From contig JAVHLI010000005.1 in the NCBI GenBank assembly GCA_031082185.1, positions 62,001-126,000 on the forward strand: a stretch of DNA of 64,000 nucleotides. The letters run 5' to 3'. Origin of the DNA: a bacterium (lineage in GTDB: Bacteria > Sysuimicrobiota > Sysuimicrobiia > Sysuimicrobiales > Humicultoraceae). A program made the translations under genes and the position numbers. Below the pieces are notes generated by a model, which searched no databases, was not told the origin of the DNA, and was given only the letters and a program-made list of their open reading frames with translations. Of the stretch, positions 8,507 through 16,224 are shown in pieces (position 1 is the first letter of the stretch; the number at the start of each line of letters is the position of its first letter).

Positions 8507-9370
8507 GTGCCGTTCCTTGGGGCCGGAGTGCATGCACGGCCTGCGGCGGTGCTGATCGGAGCGCCCTACGACGCCACCTCCACTTACCGCGCGGGCTCCG
8601 CCCACGCGCCGGCGTCAATCCGCTGGGCTTCGGAGAGCGTCGAGACCTACAGCCCATTCCAGCAGCGCGACCTCGCCGATCTGGCCTTCTCGGACTCGGG
8701 CGACCTCGATTTGGCCGGCTGCTCGCCGGAGGCGATGGTCGAGCGCGTCCGCGCGCGGGTCGCGGCGACATCAGGCCTGCCCGTGGTCATCGGGGGCGAT
8801 CACGCCGTGACGTTCGGAGCGGTGGCCGCGCTGGCCGAACGACACCCCGACCTGGGCATCATTGTCCTGGACGCCCACCTGGACCTGCTCGATGAATACG
8901 AGGGAGCGCACTGGTCGCACGCCACCGTTCTGCGCAGGATTACCGACCGCCTGGGATGGGAACGGTGCGCGGTGCTCGGCGCTCGATCAGGAACCCGCGA
9001 TGAGTGGGCCGCCGCGGCCTCACTTGCCGCCGCAGTCCGTACGGGCGATCTGCCTCCCGCGGCACGAGCAGCCATGAGGGATCGCCCGATCTACCTGTCG
9101 GTGGACATTGATGTCTTCGATCCCAGCATAGCCCCTGGCACCGGGAATCCCGAGCCGCTGGGGATAAGCATCGGTGAGTTCGCCTCGCTGCTGGGGGTGC
9201 TGGCGGAACACCGGATCGTCGGATGCGACCTCGTTGAGGTCAGCCCGCCCTGCGATCCGTCGGGGCGAACCTCAATCCTGGCTGCCTGGCTGCTGCGCGA
9301 GATGCTGCTGGCGTTCGTGCGTCCGGGAGGGACACGCGCACGGGGTGGAACTGCACTTCGGGCATCCTGA
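8507..9370 (+). CDS. speB: Agmatinase-family ureohydrolase
   Basis: 287 aa arginase/agmatinase-fold enzyme with a binuclear manganese site: GGDH (H99), DAHLD (D122, H124, D126) and SVDIDVFDP (D200, D202). Removes urea from agmatine to give putrescine, or from N1-aminopropylagmatine to give spermidine in the Thermus-type route. The start is a GTG 6 bp after speE with little ribosome-site character, so coupling is likely. Its last 99 bases overlap the 3' end of the convergent mazG-like gene. Confidence 0.9.
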   Translation: MPFLGAGVHARPAAVLIGAPYDATSTYRAGSAHAPASIRWASESVETYSPFQQRDLADLAFSDSGDLDLAGCSPEAMVERVRARVAATSGLPVVIGGDHAVTFGAVAALAERHPDLGIIVLDAHLDLLDEYEGAHWSHATVLRRITDRLGWERCAVLGARSGTRDEWAAAASLAAAVRTGDLPPAARAAMRDRPIYLSVDIDVFDPSIAPGTGNPEPLGISIGEFASLLGVLAEHRIVGCDLVEVSPPCDPSGRTSILAAWLLREMLLAFVRPGGTRARGGTALRAS

Positions 9371-9607
9371 GGCGTAGCGCTCCGCGGCTTGAGCCGCGTC
9401 CACGCCGCAAAGCGAGGCCACGGTCACGGTCCAGGCAAGCACGTCGCCGATCTCCTCTTCGAGCCGCCTGGGATCGCCTTCGCGCAGGGCACGGGCAAGC
9501 TCGCCAACCTCCTCGACCAACCACCGGAAGGTCGCGTCCACGCCGCGCGAGCGGTCACGCTCGCCGTAGTGGGCCTCGATGCGGTTCTGGAACTCGCGCA
9601 GCTTCAA
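9272..9607 (-). CDS. MazG-like nucleotide pyrophosphohydrolase
   Basis: 111 aa. The EEVGELARAL and EEEIGDVLAW segments give the two EExxE/ExxD metal-binding helices of all-alpha NTP pyrophosphohydrolases. The tail carries four cysteines in CPKCSSTPCAC, which resembles a small metal-binding knuckle seen in related short MazG proteins. Probable housecleaning of aberrant nucleotides. Its start overlaps the rseB-like stop (ATGA), making it the last gene of the sigma-factor unit. Its final 99 bases are antisense to the end of speB. Confidence 0.8.
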   Translation of the reverse strand: MKLREFQNRIEAHYGERDRSRGVDATFRWLVEEVGELARALREGDPRRLEEEIGDVLAWTVTVASLCGVDAAQAAERYASGCPKCSSTPCACPSRTHERQQHLAQQPGSQD

Positions 9608-10641
9608 GGCCCGCTCCCCTTCGAGAGGGCGGTTGCGATGCCCAGCATGTCCGCCATCGGCAGAGTCCCTGCCAGCGCCAGCCGACGGCCCTGGTCCTCC
9701 CAGGTGACGATTCTCAAGGCACCGGCTCCAAACGCCCGTGCCCCAGGGCCCAGGAGCGGCACAGCGTCGCCACGGCCGGGAGGACCCGCACGACCGGCAG
9801 GCACGACAAAGAGAACCAGGCTCCGGGCGCCGTCCGAATACTCCAGAGAGGCGGTGAGAAGCGGACCATGACGCACCGGCGTCCCGCCCCGCAGCGAGTA
9901 ACCTCCGGGAAGCGTCTGGGGAACGCCCATCGCAAACCCCACGGCCCGCTCCAGATCGGGAAGAGCAAGGAGCGGCTCAGGCAGGCCACCCTGACCGATG
10001 ATCCGGGCGCCCGCGGGAGGGCGCATCTGGAACAGTGCTGACGGGACGTTTAGACCGAAGCTGATCCGGGTGAAGTAGGCCACCATCACGAGACCATCGT
10101 CAGGGTCGCGCTCCTCTGCCCGCAGTGCCACACCGGTGGTCCTATCAATCCAGAGGCGGCGCTCGCCCTGGCCGGACCGGGGCCTTAGACTCAGCACCGC
10201 GGTGCGCCGGCCGATAACCTCCTCAACACCGAGCAGACTCAGGCGGTACTCTGCCAGCCACCCATCAGAAGGAGCTTCGGCTGGCGGCGCCAGGGACGGC
10301 CCCAGGAAGACCGTATGGAGGCGCGGCTCGTAGTGCCAGGTCTGCTGCCCGTCGTCAACGACCAGTCGCCCGGCCACGCCCTCAGGGGAGAGGAACTCCA
10401 GACGCGTCCTCCCGGGCCGCTTGCGGGTCTCGATCAGCGTGACGGTCTCCATGGCGTCGCCGCGGAGCACGGAGAGCACCTTGGTGCCCTCGTAGTCCAC
10501 GATCTGCGAGGCGATGGCGGCATGGCGGGCGACTTCCTGCAGCGTCACCCCATCCAGCAGCGGCTCCGGCGAGCCCTGCGACAGGGCCGGCATCGCGACT
10601 ACCATCCAGATAACGAACCCCGTGGCGGCGCGCCGGATCAT
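9604..10641 (-). CDS. RseB/MucB-like periplasmic sigma-factor regulator
   Basis: 345 aa with an N-terminal Sec signal ending near ALSQG. The body resembles the lipoprotein-carrier-like fold of MucB/RseB: VDYEGTKVLSVLRGDAMETVTLIETRKRPGRTRLEFLSPEG, then YEPRLHTVF and LWIDRTTGVALR. A C-terminal smaller domain includes LPGGYSLRGG. RseB proteins bind the anti-sigma on the outer side of the membrane and shield it from proteolysis in response to envelope signals. Position directly after the anti-sigma gene (4 bp overlap) supports that role. Confidence 0.75.
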   Translation of the reverse strand: MIRRAATGFVIWMVVAMPALSQGSPEPLLDGVTLQEVARHAAIASQIVDYEGTKVLSVLRGDAMETVTLIETRKRPGRTRLEFLSPEGVAGRLVVDDGQQTWHYEPRLHTVFLGPSLAPPAEAPSDGWLAEYRLSLLGVEEVIGRRTAVLSLRPRSGQGERRLWIDRTTGVALRAEERDPDDGLVMVAYFTRISFGLNVPSALFQMRPPAGARIIGQGGLPEPLLALPDLERAVGFAMGVPQTLPGGYSLRGGTPVRHGPLLTASLEYSDGARSLVLFVVPAGRAGPPGRGDAVPLLGPGARAFGAGALRIVTWEDQGRRLALAGTLPMADMLGIATALSKGSGP

Positions 10642-11135
10642 CGCGCCGGCCCCCGTGGATCCTCGCCGATCAGGCGCAGGTTGGCGTCGGTGAACACCAG
10701 GCCCATAAAAGCACGGTCCAGGAGCGGATCCCTCGCCTGCGCCTGCGCCGCCCTGCGCAGCAACAGATCAGGGCCGACCTCCGCGGCGCGAAGACGGTCC
10801 TGGTGGCCCCGGATTGCAGGCACGGCCACTAGGACCAGAACCAACGCCAGCACGGCGAACACCATCGCGGGGCGCGGTCCCCAGAACGGGGGGCGCCATC
10901 CCCACAGACCGGGCGCCCGGCGCTCCAGGCGCAACGATAGGTCCGCCGCAAACTCCCGGGGTAGGTCGGGCGGCTCCAGAGAACTCAAGAGGCGCCTCGT
11001 TGCTCGCAGATCCTCCATCTCGGCACGGCAGTCAGGGCAGCCCGCCAGGTGGCTCCGGACTTCAGCCATCTCCTCGGGGAAGAGCTCCGTATCAAGGTAG
11101 GCACTCAGCAGCCGCGCAGCGCGTCGGTGGTTCAT
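10638..11135 (-). CDS. Membrane anti-sigma factor, zinc-finger type
   Basis: 165 aa. The cytoplasmic N-terminus has an H29-x3-C33-x2-C36 zinc motif typical of ZAS anti-sigma domains. A single transmembrane helix follows at about 89-108 (MVFAVLALVLVLVAV), with a short extracytoplasmic tail. It should bind and hold the ECF sigma factor encoded just upstream (4 bp overlap). The extracytoplasmic part is probably the contact for the RseB-like protein encoded next. Confidence 0.88.
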   Translation of the reverse strand: MNHRRAARLLSAYLDTELFPEEMAEVRSHLAGCPDCRAEMEDLRATRRLLSSLEPPDLPREFAADLSLRLERRAPGLWGWRPPFWGPRPAMVFAVLALVLVLVAVPAIRGHQDRLRAAEVGPDLLLRRAAQAQARDPLLDRAFMGLVFTDANLRLIGEDPRGPAR

Positions 11136-11719
11136 CGGCCCTCGAGGCTGTCGCGGACGGGCGCCAGATGGCCTCGCAGCGCCAGGCGTGCTCGGTGCAG
11201 CCGCGACTTCACCGTCCCCACGGGAATCCCCATCATCGAGGCGATCTCCTCATACGCGTAACCTTCCACATCGGCCAGCACGACAACCATGCGGATCTCG
11301 GGCGGGAGCGACAAGAGCGCCTGCTGCACGCGCCGGTCCAACATCGAACCGAGCACAGCACGCTCGACGTCGGCTGAGGGATCCGGCCGTTCCCTTGCCA
11401 ACTCCCCTGACGCGGTCGCCAGCGGCTCATCGAGCGACTGAACCCGCACTCCGCGGCGGCGCCGCAGTAGGTCAATGAACAGGTTCGTAACGATCCGATA
11501 CAGCCAGCCCTCCAGCGGAACACCGGGTCGCAGCCGCGACATGGATCGCCAGACGCGTATGAAGGCCTCCTGCGCAAGGTCCTTGGCGTCGGCCTCGTGA
11601 CCGGCCATCCTATAGGCCATCCCGTACACACGCCGCCCATACTTCTCCATCAGCGCCTCGAACCGCGCCTGATCGTCCTGGGGATCCGCCGACCGCTCCG
11701 ATTCCTTGACCTGCGCCAC
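11132..11719 (-). CDS. ECF-family RNA polymerase sigma factor
   Basis: 195 aa with the two ECF domains: region 2 (YGMAYRMAG, AKDLAQEAFIRVWRSM) and region 4 (LPPEIRMVVVLADVEGYAYEEIASMMGIPVGTVKSRLHRAR). The start is a GTG at 11719 preceded by an AGGTGG-like site; no upstream in-frame start exists before a stop. It heads a sigma, anti-sigma, RseB-like and MazG-like unit behind a predicted ECF promoter, so the sigma factor probably activates its own operon during envelope stress. Confidence 0.92.
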   Translation of the reverse strand: MAQVKESERSADPQDDQARFEALMEKYGRRVYGMAYRMAGHEADAKDLAQEAFIRVWRSMSRLRPGVPLEGWLYRIVTNLFIDLLRRRRGVRVQSLDEPLATASGELARERPDPSADVERAVLGSMLDRRVQQALLSLPPEIRMVVVLADVEGYAYEEIASMMGIPVGTVKSRLHRARLALRGHLAPVRDSLEGR

Positions 11720-11756
11720 GCACCACCTGCGACCGCGGCGTCCCCTCCTGATGATC

Positions 11757-11782
11757 TACGAACGGAGGGTCGTCGAGGTTCC
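11757..11782 (-). promoter_or_regulatory. Predicted autoregulated ECF promoter
   Basis: Minus strand GGAACC (11782-11777), 16-base spacer, CGTA (11760-11757). This is the AAC-type -35 and CGTA-type -10 used by many ECF sigma factors. It lies directly after the comEA stop codon and about 38 bases before the sigma GTG, exactly where an autoregulatory promoter belongs. Confidence 0.65.
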
Positions 11783-11783
11783 T

Positions 11784-12392
11784 TCACTCCAGCCGGAGCA
11801 AGGGCTCCAAACGGCGGAAGAGCTTGGGCCCTATGCCCTGGACCTCGAGGAGGTCGTCCAGGCGCCGGAACAGCCCCTTGGCCTCGCGATGCTCCACAAT
11901 ACGGCGCGCCAGGACGGGGCCGATGCCGGGCAGGCGTTCAAGGTCCGCCGCGGTCGCGGTGTTCACGTTCACCGTGGAAGCCCTCTCCCCTTCTAACGGC
12001 GCCGCCTCTTCCCGGACTCCCGGGCGCCGGGCCGGAGGAAATGGGTAGGTTGGCTGAATGATCCGCGGCACGACCACCCGGTCACCGTCCCGAAGCTGAG
12101 AGGCCAGGTTCACACGCCGGAGATCCGCGATCAAGGTGGGGCCGTGGGCCGCAAGTATGGCGTCCTGGAGGCGGGCGCCGGAGGGCAGCACGTACATCCC
12201 AGGCCAAGTCACCTCGCCTACCACGTGCACGCTGATCTGCGCGGGCAGCGAGGGCCCGCTGACCGGCAGGGGAGCCGCAGGCCGGCCGGCCCGGATCGCA
12301 GCACCGCCGGCCAGGACCAGCGCCGCGGCCAGCCCGGCGAGCGCCAACTGGTCGGATCGCTCGATGGTCGTCACCCCCTCCTGCCATCTCAT
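11784..12392 (-). CDS. comEA: ComEA-like DNA-binding competence protein
   Basis: 202 aa. An N-terminal membrane anchor (about 17-36) is followed by an SLBB domain (ISVHVVGEVTWPGMYVLPSG, about 52-110), a Pro/Glu linker, and a C-terminal tandem helix-hairpin-helix (VNVNTATAADLERLPGIGPVLARRIVEHR) that binds double-stranded DNA for uptake. ComEC is not adjacent. Start ATG at 12392; a GTG at 12374 is an alternative with AGGAGG very close to it. It follows leuS by 26 bp and may be the last gene of the ilvE-leuS transcript. Confidence 0.88.
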   Translation of the reverse strand: MRWQEGVTTIERSDQLALAGLAAALVLAGGAAIRAGRPAAPLPVSGPSLPAQISVHVVGEVTWPGMYVLPSGARLQDAILAAHGPTLIADLRRVNLASQLRDGDRVVVPRIIQPTYPFPPARRPGVREEAAPLEGERASTVNVNTATAADLERLPGIGPVLARRIVEHREAKGLFRRLDDLLEVQGIGPKLFRRLEPLLRLE

Positions 12393-12418
12393 CGGCAGGG
12401 AATGGGGCGTCCTGCGGG

Positions 12419-14872
12419 CTATCTCACGACTATGTTGACCAATCGGCCTGAGACCACGATAACATCGGCCACGGTCTTGCCCGCCAGGAACTGGTGGACG
12501 CGCGGGCTTGCCATCGCGACCTCCCGGGCCTCGGCATCGGTGATCTCCGCGGCCACCTGGACCCGGTCGCGCACGCGCCCGTCCACCTGCAAAACCAACG
12601 TGACCTGTTTGGCGGTCGCCTTGGCGGGATCGAAGGACGGCCAGGGTTGGGTGTGCACGCTGTAGGAGCCCCCGAGGTGCTCGACCCAGAGCTCCTCGGA
12701 GGTATGGGGACAGAGCGGCGCGAGCAGCAGCACCAGCGTCCGGAGCGCCTCGCTCCAGCGCGGCGTGCCGGAAAGCGGCGAGTTCCTGGCCTGCTGCAGA
12801 ACGTTGGAGTACTCCATCAACGCCGCGATCGCGGTGTTGAACCTATACCCCTCCAGCTGCTCGGTCACGCGCCTGATCGTGTGGTGCATCCAGTACTCCA
12901 GTTCGGACGCCTCGATGGGCTGAACCGGCGAACCTGAAGCCTCCCCGGCCGGCACGGTCACCAGCGACCAAACCCGCGCCAGGAAGCGCCAGATTCCCTC
13001 AATGCCCCGGCTGTTCCACGGGCCGCCCTCGTCCCACGGTCCGATGAACATGAGGTAGGCGCGCAGCACGTCGGCACCGTACCGGCGCAGGAACTCGTCG
13101 GGATTCACCACGTTTCCCCGGGACTTGCTCATCCGGTTGCCGTCCGTGCCCAGAATGATCCCCTGATTGAACAGCCGCTTCATCGGCTCGTCGAAGGACA
13201 CCAAACCCATGTCGCGCATCACCTTCGTCCAGAACCGCGTGTAGAGCAGGTGCATGACCGCGTGCTCGATGCCGCCGGTGTACTGGTCAACCGGCAGCCA
13301 GTACGCCCCCTTCTGGGGATCGAAGGGGGCCTGGTCGTAATCTGGGCTAAGGTACCGGTACTGGTACCACGACGAGTCAACGAACGTGTCCATCGTGTCG
13401 GTCTCGCGCCTGGCCGGCCTGCGGCAGCGCGGGCAGGCGACGTTTCGGAAGCCGTCGTGATACTTCAGCGGGGACTCGCCGGTGGGCCGGAACTCGGCGT
13501 CTTCCGGCAGGATAACCGGCAGGTGTTCCACGGGCACCGGAACAACGCCGCAGTCGTCGCAGTAGATGATCGGAATCGGGGTGCCCCAGTAGCGCTGCCG
13601 GCTGATCAGCCAGTCGTGGATGCGGTAGTGCACCTTCCGCTCACCGACTCCGCGCGTGATCATCGCGTCCGCGATCCGATGCCAGCCCTCGGCGGACGGC
13701 AGGCCATCGAAAGACCCGGAGTTAACCATCGTGCCTTCTTCCAGGTAGGCCTCGGGCAGCGGTCCGCCATCCCATCCCGGCGGCGCCACAACCACCGGAA
13801 TCGGCAGACCGTACTTCCCGGCAAACTCGAAATCGCGCGCGTCGTGAGCCGGGACGCCCTGGATCGCTCCGGTGCCGTAGCTCAGCAGGACGTAGTCGGC
13901 GATGAACACCGGCACGTCTGCGCCGTTCATCGGGTTGGTGGCGTACGCCCCAATGAAGACACCGTCGTGCTCCCGCTCGGTCGAAAGCCGCTCGATGTCG
14001 GACTCGCGCGCGGCCTTGAACTTGTAGGCCTCTATCGCGGCACGCCGGTCCGGCGTGGTCAGGCGATCCACCAACGGGTGCTCGGGAGCCAGCACGCAGA
14101 AAGTCATCCCGAAGACGGTATCGGGCCTGGTCGTGAAGACCCTGAACTCCAGGCCTGGGTGATCCCTGAGCGGGATCGCGAACTCGACGCCCTCGCTGCG
14201 ACCGATCCAGTTGGTCTGCAGTGTGCGGACGCGCTCCGGCCACTCAATCTTCGAGAAGTCCAGCAGCTCCTCGGCGTAGGCGGTGATCTTCAGGAACCAT
14301 TGTTCCAGGTTCTTCTTGACCACCGGCGTGCCGCACCGCTCGCACACTCGGTCGTCGCCGACCACCTGCTCACGGGCAAGCGTGGTGTTGTCCTTAGGAC
14401 ACCAGTCCACGGGCGAAAGCGCACGGTAGGCAAGGCCTCTCTCGTGCATCTTGAGGAAGAACCACTGGTTCCACTTGTAGTACCTGGGGTCGCAGGTGAC
14501 CACCTCGCGCGGCCAGTCCCACATCGCGCCCATTGAACGAAGCTGGCGCCGGATCACCTCGATGTTGCTCATCGTCCAGCGGTGGGGATGGATGCCCCGC
14601 TCGATCGCGGCGTTCTCCGCGGGCAGTCCGAACGCGTCAAACCCCATGGGGAGCGTCACGTTGAAGCCCCGCATCCTCTTGTACCGCGCGGCGACGTCCG
14701 TGGGCGCCATGGCGTACCAGTGGCCGATGTGGAGGTAGTCGCCCGAGGGATAGGGGTACATCGTCAGGAAGAAGAACTTGGGTCTCGGATCACCGTCGGG
14801 CGCGTGGTACAGGCCGTCCTCTTCCCATCGCGCCTGCCACTTGGCCTCAATACTGGCGGGGTCGTAGCGCAT
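12419..14872 (-). CDS. leuS: Leucyl-tRNA synthetase
   Basis: 817 aa class I synthetase, normal bacterial LeuRS length. The ATP motif HIGH is in GDYLHIGHWYAM; the KMSKS loop appears as RMSKSRGN; the CP1 editing domain contains TTRPDTVFG, and the zinc-ribbon region has WCPKDNTTL and CERCGTPV. The C-terminal tRNA-binding domain ends QLDGRV-like LQVDGRVRDRVQVA. It lies 16 bp after ilvE, so both should be under the T-box leader whose specifier reads a Leu codon. Confidence 0.97.
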   Translation of the reverse strand: MRYDPASIEAKWQARWEEDGLYHAPDGDPRPKFFFLTMYPYPSGDYLHIGHWYAMAPTDVAARYKRMRGFNVTLPMGFDAFGLPAENAAIERGIHPHRWTMSNIEVIRRQLRSMGAMWDWPREVVTCDPRYYKWNQWFFLKMHERGLAYRALSPVDWCPKDNTTLAREQVVGDDRVCERCGTPVVKKNLEQWFLKITAYAEELLDFSKIEWPERVRTLQTNWIGRSEGVEFAIPLRDHPGLEFRVFTTRPDTVFGMTFCVLAPEHPLVDRLTTPDRRAAIEAYKFKAARESDIERLSTEREHDGVFIGAYATNPMNGADVPVFIADYVLLSYGTGAIQGVPAHDARDFEFAGKYGLPIPVVVAPPGWDGGPLPEAYLEEGTMVNSGSFDGLPSAEGWHRIADAMITRGVGERKVHYRIHDWLISRQRYWGTPIPIIYCDDCGVVPVPVEHLPVILPEDAEFRPTGESPLKYHDGFRNVACPRCRRPARRETDTMDTFVDSSWYQYRYLSPDYDQAPFDPQKGAYWLPVDQYTGGIEHAVMHLLYTRFWTKVMRDMGLVSFDEPMKRLFNQGIILGTDGNRMSKSRGNVVNPDEFLRRYGADVLRAYLMFIGPWDEGGPWNSRGIEGIWRFLARVWSLVTVPAGEASGSPVQPIEASELEYWMHHTIRRVTEQLEGYRFNTAIAALMEYSNVLQQARNSPLSGTPRWSEALRTLVLLLAPLCPHTSEELWVEHLGGSYSVHTQPWPSFDPAKATAKQVTLVLQVDGRVRDRVQVAAEITDAEAREVAMASPRVHQFLAGKTVADVIVVSGRLVNIVVR

Positions 14873-14888
14873 CGGGTTCTCCTTGAGA

Positions 14889-15815
14889 CTAACTGGCTTC
14901 CCGGACCGGCGTCAGCCAGCCGTGGGTGTCGGGCAGGCGGCCCGAGGTGATGCCGAAGAACCGCTCCTGCAATTGCTCGGTCAGCGGTCCGCGGCGGCCC
15001 GGCCCAACGGGTTGCCGGTCCACCGACCGTATGGGCGTGATCTCAGCCGCGGTTCCCGTGAAGAAGGCTTCGTCCGCGATATAGAGCATCTCGCGGGGAA
15101 TCGTCATTTCGCGCACCTCGACGCCGGCCTCGCGGCAGAGGGTCATGACCACGCCCCGGGTTATGCCCCCTAGGATCGAGGCGGCCAGCGGAGGAGTGTA
15201 TACGACGCCGTCCCTGACTAGGAACAGGTTCTCGCCGCTGCCCTCGCTCAGATAGCCCGCCACGTCCAGGGCGATGCCCTCCACGTATCCGTTGTCCACC
15301 GCTTCCATGATGACGAACGCCGAGTTCACGTAGTTGCCGCCGATCTTGCCCATTCCGGGCAGGGTGTCGGGAGCAACGCGCCGCCAGGAGCTGATCATGA
15401 CGTCCACGCCATGCTCGATGGCTTCCTCGCCCAGATAGCGCCCCCACTCAAAGGTTATGACCGCCACGTGCAGCGGACACCTACGGTGGTCCACGCTCAG
15501 GGACTCCACGCCGCGGAAAACCACGGGCCTTATGTAGCAGTCCCCGTGACCGTTGACCCTCACCGTTTCCAGAATCGCCCGGGTGAGATCGTCGCCGGAA
15601 TAGGATGGCGTCATGCGGAAGATCCGGCACGAGTCCAGGAGCCGTCGCACGTGCTGGCCCAAACAGAACACCGCAGGCCCGCCCGGCGTCTGGTAGGCGC
15701 GAATGCCCTCGAAGACGCTGGATCCATAATGGACCACGTGCGAGGCCACATGGATGCGGGCCTCGTCCCACGGAACCAGCGCCCCATCTAACCATATCCG
15801 GCCAGATGCCTTCAT
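14889..15815 (-). CDS. ilvE: Branched-chain amino acid aminotransferase
   Basis: 308 aa fold-type IV PLP aminotransferase that interconverts Val, Leu and Ile with their keto acids. The PLP lysine is in GKIGGNYVNS; EGSGENLF and the TGTAAEITPI loop are also family marks. Start is the ATG at 15815 behind a GGAGG at 15828-15824; the frame continues upstream into the leader but that part is the T-box. First gene after a leucine-specific T-box leader, so expression should rise when tRNA-Leu is uncharged. Confidence 0.95.
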   Translation of the reverse strand: MKASGRIWLDGALVPWDEARIHVASHVVHYGSSVFEGIRAYQTPGGPAVFCLGQHVRRLLDSCRIFRMTPSYSGDDLTRAILETVRVNGHGDCYIRPVVFRGVESLSVDHRRCPLHVAVITFEWGRYLGEEAIEHGVDVMISSWRRVAPDTLPGMGKIGGNYVNSAFVIMEAVDNGYVEGIALDVAGYLSEGSGENLFLVRDGVVYTPPLAASILGGITRGVVMTLCREAGVEVREMTIPREMLYIADEAFFTGTAAEITPIRSVDRQPVGPGRRGPLTEQLQERFFGITSGRLPDTHGWLTPVREAS

Positions 15816-15840
15816 TCCCCGCACCTCCAGAAACAGCAAT

Positions 15841-15890
15841 GCCGCCTTCCTCCATAGGGACGAAGACGGCCTCCGCGGTACCACCCCGGT
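15841..15890 (-). terminator. T-box antiterminator and competing hairpin
   Basis: The conserved T-box stretch GGGTGGTACCGCGG (15886-15873) supplies the TGGT bulge that pairs with the ACCA end of uncharged tRNA, and CGTCCCT follows at about 15861. The alternative structure is a 13-pair hairpin between GCCGTCTTCGTCC and GGAGGAAGGCGGC with loop CTAT (15870-15841) and one mismatch. The downstream tract ATTGCTGTTT is only modestly T-rich, so termination may be factor-aided, or the switch may act partly at translation. Confidence 0.85.
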
Positions 15891-15928
15891 TGACAGGCGC
15901 GCCGGAAATCACACGATCGCCGGGCGAT

Positions 15929-16003
15929 TGGTGGAGCAGGCGGGAATTGAACCCGCGACCTCCTCTACGCCAAAGAGGCGCTCTCCCCCTGAGCTACTGC
16001 CCC
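15929..16003 (-). tRNA. tRNA-Ala(GGC), inside the T-box leader
   Basis: 75 bases including an encoded CCA. Acceptor GGGGCAG pairs with CTGCTCC and includes the G3-U70 wobble that identifies alanine tRNAs; discriminator A73. D arm GCTC-AGGGGGA-GAGC, anticodon arm CCTCT-TTGGCGT-AGAGG giving anticodon GGC, T arm GCGGG-TTCAATT-CCCGC. All arms pair fully, so it looks functional. No separate promoter is visible in the 17 bases before it; the T-box promoter at 16252-16225 probably drives it. GGC reads GCC and GCU, likely common codons in this genome. Confidence 0.95.
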
Positions 16004-16224
16004 ACGCACCTGTCCGCTTGAGCCCTTATCGCGGGCTGACGGTGGAAACTACGGATCCGTCCGGGATCCCTCGTTTCCACGGCTCCCGGACGAGTTCGGC
16101 CGCTCCGCCGTTCGGGTCACACCCTCCCCCGAATCTCTCGTGCGCCTAGTGGCGCCGGCGGGCCACTGCCTACTGCTTCCGGTCTTCGCCGCTTTGACAG
16201 CCGGGCTCTCTGCCCGACAGCGCG

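Larger units (their letters stand above)
15841..16218 (-). promoter_or_regulatory. Leucine T-box leader with a tRNA gene inside it
   Basis: T-box riboswitch ahead of ilvE-leuS. Read on the minus strand: base helix CGGC/GCCG (16191-16188 with 16083-16080), a GA K-turn, helix CCGGA/UCCGG, specifier loop with AGTA (16174-16171) facing GAA-CTC-G (16097-16091), and an apical stem TTCGG/CCGAA with GGGTGTGA (16133-16111). Stem II GTGGAAAC/GTTTCCAC (16080-16042) and the CCGTCAGCCC...GATAAGGGCT IIA/B-type element (16042-16021) follow. The specifier CTC codes Leu. Where Stem III should lie there is a full tRNA-Ala gene, then the antiterminator. The known family and all 5' elements match; the insertion is unusual. 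Confidence 0.88.

Noticed and set aside
13250-14536. 428-codon plus-strand frame inside leuS
   Set aside because: Antisense to the conserved LeuRS core; composition typical of GC-skewed shadow frames.
15929-16003. tRNA-Ala as a pseudogene or chance cloverleaf
   Set aside because: All stems pair, TTCAATT and encoded CCA are present, and the G3-U70 identity pair is kept, so a decayed or chance structure is unlikely.
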